NCBI GenBank assembly: GCA_040772665.1
Contig: JAXGXT010000003.1
Location: 288,691 to 352,690, forward strand
DNA length: 64,000 bases
Direction: 5' to 3'
From: JAXGXT01 sp040772665
Lineage (GTDB): Bacteria > Bacillota > Clostridia > Lachnospirales > Anaerotignaceae
Positions 63,073 to 64,000 of the stretch are shown here, piece after piece. Position numbers and translations under genes: made by a program. Numbering within the stretch: the stretch's first letter is position 1; each line of letters opens with the position of its first letter. Under the pieces are notes generated by a model. That model did not search any database. It saw nothing but the letters and a program-made list of their open reading frames with translations, and was not told where the DNA came from.

Positions 63073-64000
63073 ATGGAAATTAATTTGGCTGTTATTAAAG
63101 GGGATGGAATAGGCCCTGAAATAGTTGATGAAGCACTCTTAACCCTTAATGTTATCGGTGAAAAGTTTGGACATAATTTTAATTTTAAAGAGGTGCTTGC
63201 AGGAGGTTGTGCAATTGATGCTGTGGGCGAATGCCTTCCTGATGAAACAATAGATGTTTGTAAGGCTTCTGATTCTATTATTTTAGGTGCTGTTGGCGGC
63301 CCTAAGTGGGATAATGTAGAGGGCAGCAAAAGACCTGAAAGGGCATTGCTTGGATTAAGGGAAAAGCTTGGGCTTTATGCAAATTTACGCCCTGCCATAA
63401 TTCACAAGGCATTAAGTGATGCATGTCCTATTAAAAAAGAAATAATAGGTGACAGCCTTGATATTCTCATTGTAAGGGAATTAACAGGCGGAATTTATTT
63501 TGGTGACAGCGGCTACAGAGAAGGTAAGTATGGAAAAGAAGCTTTTGACACAGAAGCCTACAGTGAATTTGAAGTAAAAAGAATTGCAAAAATTGCATTT
63601 GAAACTGCCATGAGCAGAAACAAAAGAGTAACAAGCATTGATAAGGCAAATGTGCTTGAAAGTTCAAGGCTTTGGAGAAGGGTTGTGGAAGAGGTTGCCA
63701 AGGATTATCCTGAGGTTGCCCTTGACCATATGTATGTTGACAATGCGGCTATGCAGCTTGTTAGAAACCCTAAGCATTTTGATGTTATTGTAACATCAAA
63801 CATATTTGGTGATATTTTGTCTGACGAGGCAAGCCAGATAACAGGATCTATAGGAATGCTTCCGTCGGCAAGCCTTGGGGAGGGCGCCTTTGGAATGTAT
63901 GAACCTATTCATGGTTCTGCGCCTGATATTGCAGGGAAGAACATGGCTAACCCCATAGCTACAATTCTTTCTATGGCAATGATGTTAAGATACACGTTTA
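63073..64000 (+). CDS. leuB: 3-isopropylmalate dehydrogenase (partial, runs off right edge)
   Basis: NAD-dependent oxidative decarboxylation of 3-isopropylmalate. 309 codons are visible out of a usual 350-360. KGDGIGPEIV near the N-terminus, GAVGGPKWD, RELTGGIYFG (catalytic Tyr), the catalytic Lys in SIDKANVLESSRLWR, VDNAAMQLV and HGSAPDIAGKNMANP for NAD. A GGGGTGAATTCTA ribosome site precedes the ATG; 12 bases after leuD. Confidence 0.95.
   Translation, partial: MEINLAVIKGDGIGPEIVDEALLTLNVIGEKFGHNFNFKEVLAGGCAIDAVGECLPDETIDVCKASDSIILGAVGGPKWDNVEGSKRPERALLGLREKLGLYANLRPAIIHKALSDACPIKKEIIGDSLDILIVRELTGGIYFGDSGYREGKYGKEAFDTEAYSEFEVKRIAKIAFETAMSRNKRVTSIDKANVLESSRLWRRVVEEVAKDYPEVALDHMYVDNAAMQLVRNPKHFDVIVTSNIFGDILSDEASQITGSIGMLPSASLGEGAFGMYEPIHGSAPDIAGKNMANPIATILSMAMMLRYTF

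Noticed and set aside
1..64000. CRISPR array
   Set aside because: No series of short direct repeats with regular unique spacers was seen; the only repeats are the 472-bp family and the IS copies.

Overview
The window is a chromosomal segment of a low-GC, spore-forming, anaerobic Firmicute, most likely a Clostridia/Lachnospirales-type organism. The evidence is AT-rich DNA with strong AAGGAGG-type ribosome sites and frequent TTG/GTG starts, a spoIIP sporulation gene, a type III glutamine synthetase, a mixed-substrate-type phosphofructokinase, a LeuCD isomerase next to a type-2 LeuA, and a T-box and an FMN riboswitch. Species assignment is inference only.

Layout. 1-21260 is mostly housekeeping: a lipoprotein start (minus strand), spoIIP, a small membrane protein, ftsH, a HAD phosphatase, glnN, a membrane diguanylate cyclase, a GNAT acetyltransferase, pfk (minus), murA, dnaE, pyk with a 50-residue ORF behind it, an SDR oxidoreductase (minus) and an XRE regulator (minus). 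Two 472-bp hairpin-rich direct repeats (3909-4380, 13613-14084), with diverged relatives elsewhere, lie in this part. 21600-29973 is a wrecked prophage: morphogenesis genes (portal 3' part, small Cys-rich protein, scaffold-position gene, coat protein, small head-type protein) between two identical 2197-bp IS21-family elements in opposite orientation, then a 5'-truncated lysis amidase. 30067-33976 is a riboflavin operon (ribD-ribE-ribBA-ribH) under an FMN riboswitch. 34212-38921 holds a methionine gamma-lyase-type enzyme (minus), a divergent PucR-type regulator and a class II fumarase.

39078-49739 (all minus) is an envelope-stress-like cluster: lipoproteins, a TPM-domain protein, a zinc-ribbon membrane protein, an SPFH/virion-core protein, an AIM24 protein and small Cys-rich proteins. 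It resembles the Bacillus ydjGHI set without a pspA gene. Divergent from it, 49980-52969 encodes a solute-binding lipoprotein and a two-TM receptor with a cytoplasmic LuxR HTH, behind a promoter with four GGTGATT/AATCACC half-sites. Several genes here are frameshifted or decayed.

53298-64000 returns to metabolism: a small membrane protein, tRNA-Arg(CCU), a polar amino acid ABC transporter, an Ldh_2-type dehydrogenase (minus) divergent from a DUF1576 membrane protein, and a leucine operon leuA-leuC-leuD-leuB controlled by a Leu T-box; leuB runs off the right edge.

The observations most worth following are the hairpin-rich repeat family, whose stems differ between copies by compensatory changes, and the SPFH/TPM/zinc-ribbon/AIM24 cluster with its divergent membrane LuxR receptor. 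All family names rest on motif recognition by eye; no search was run.
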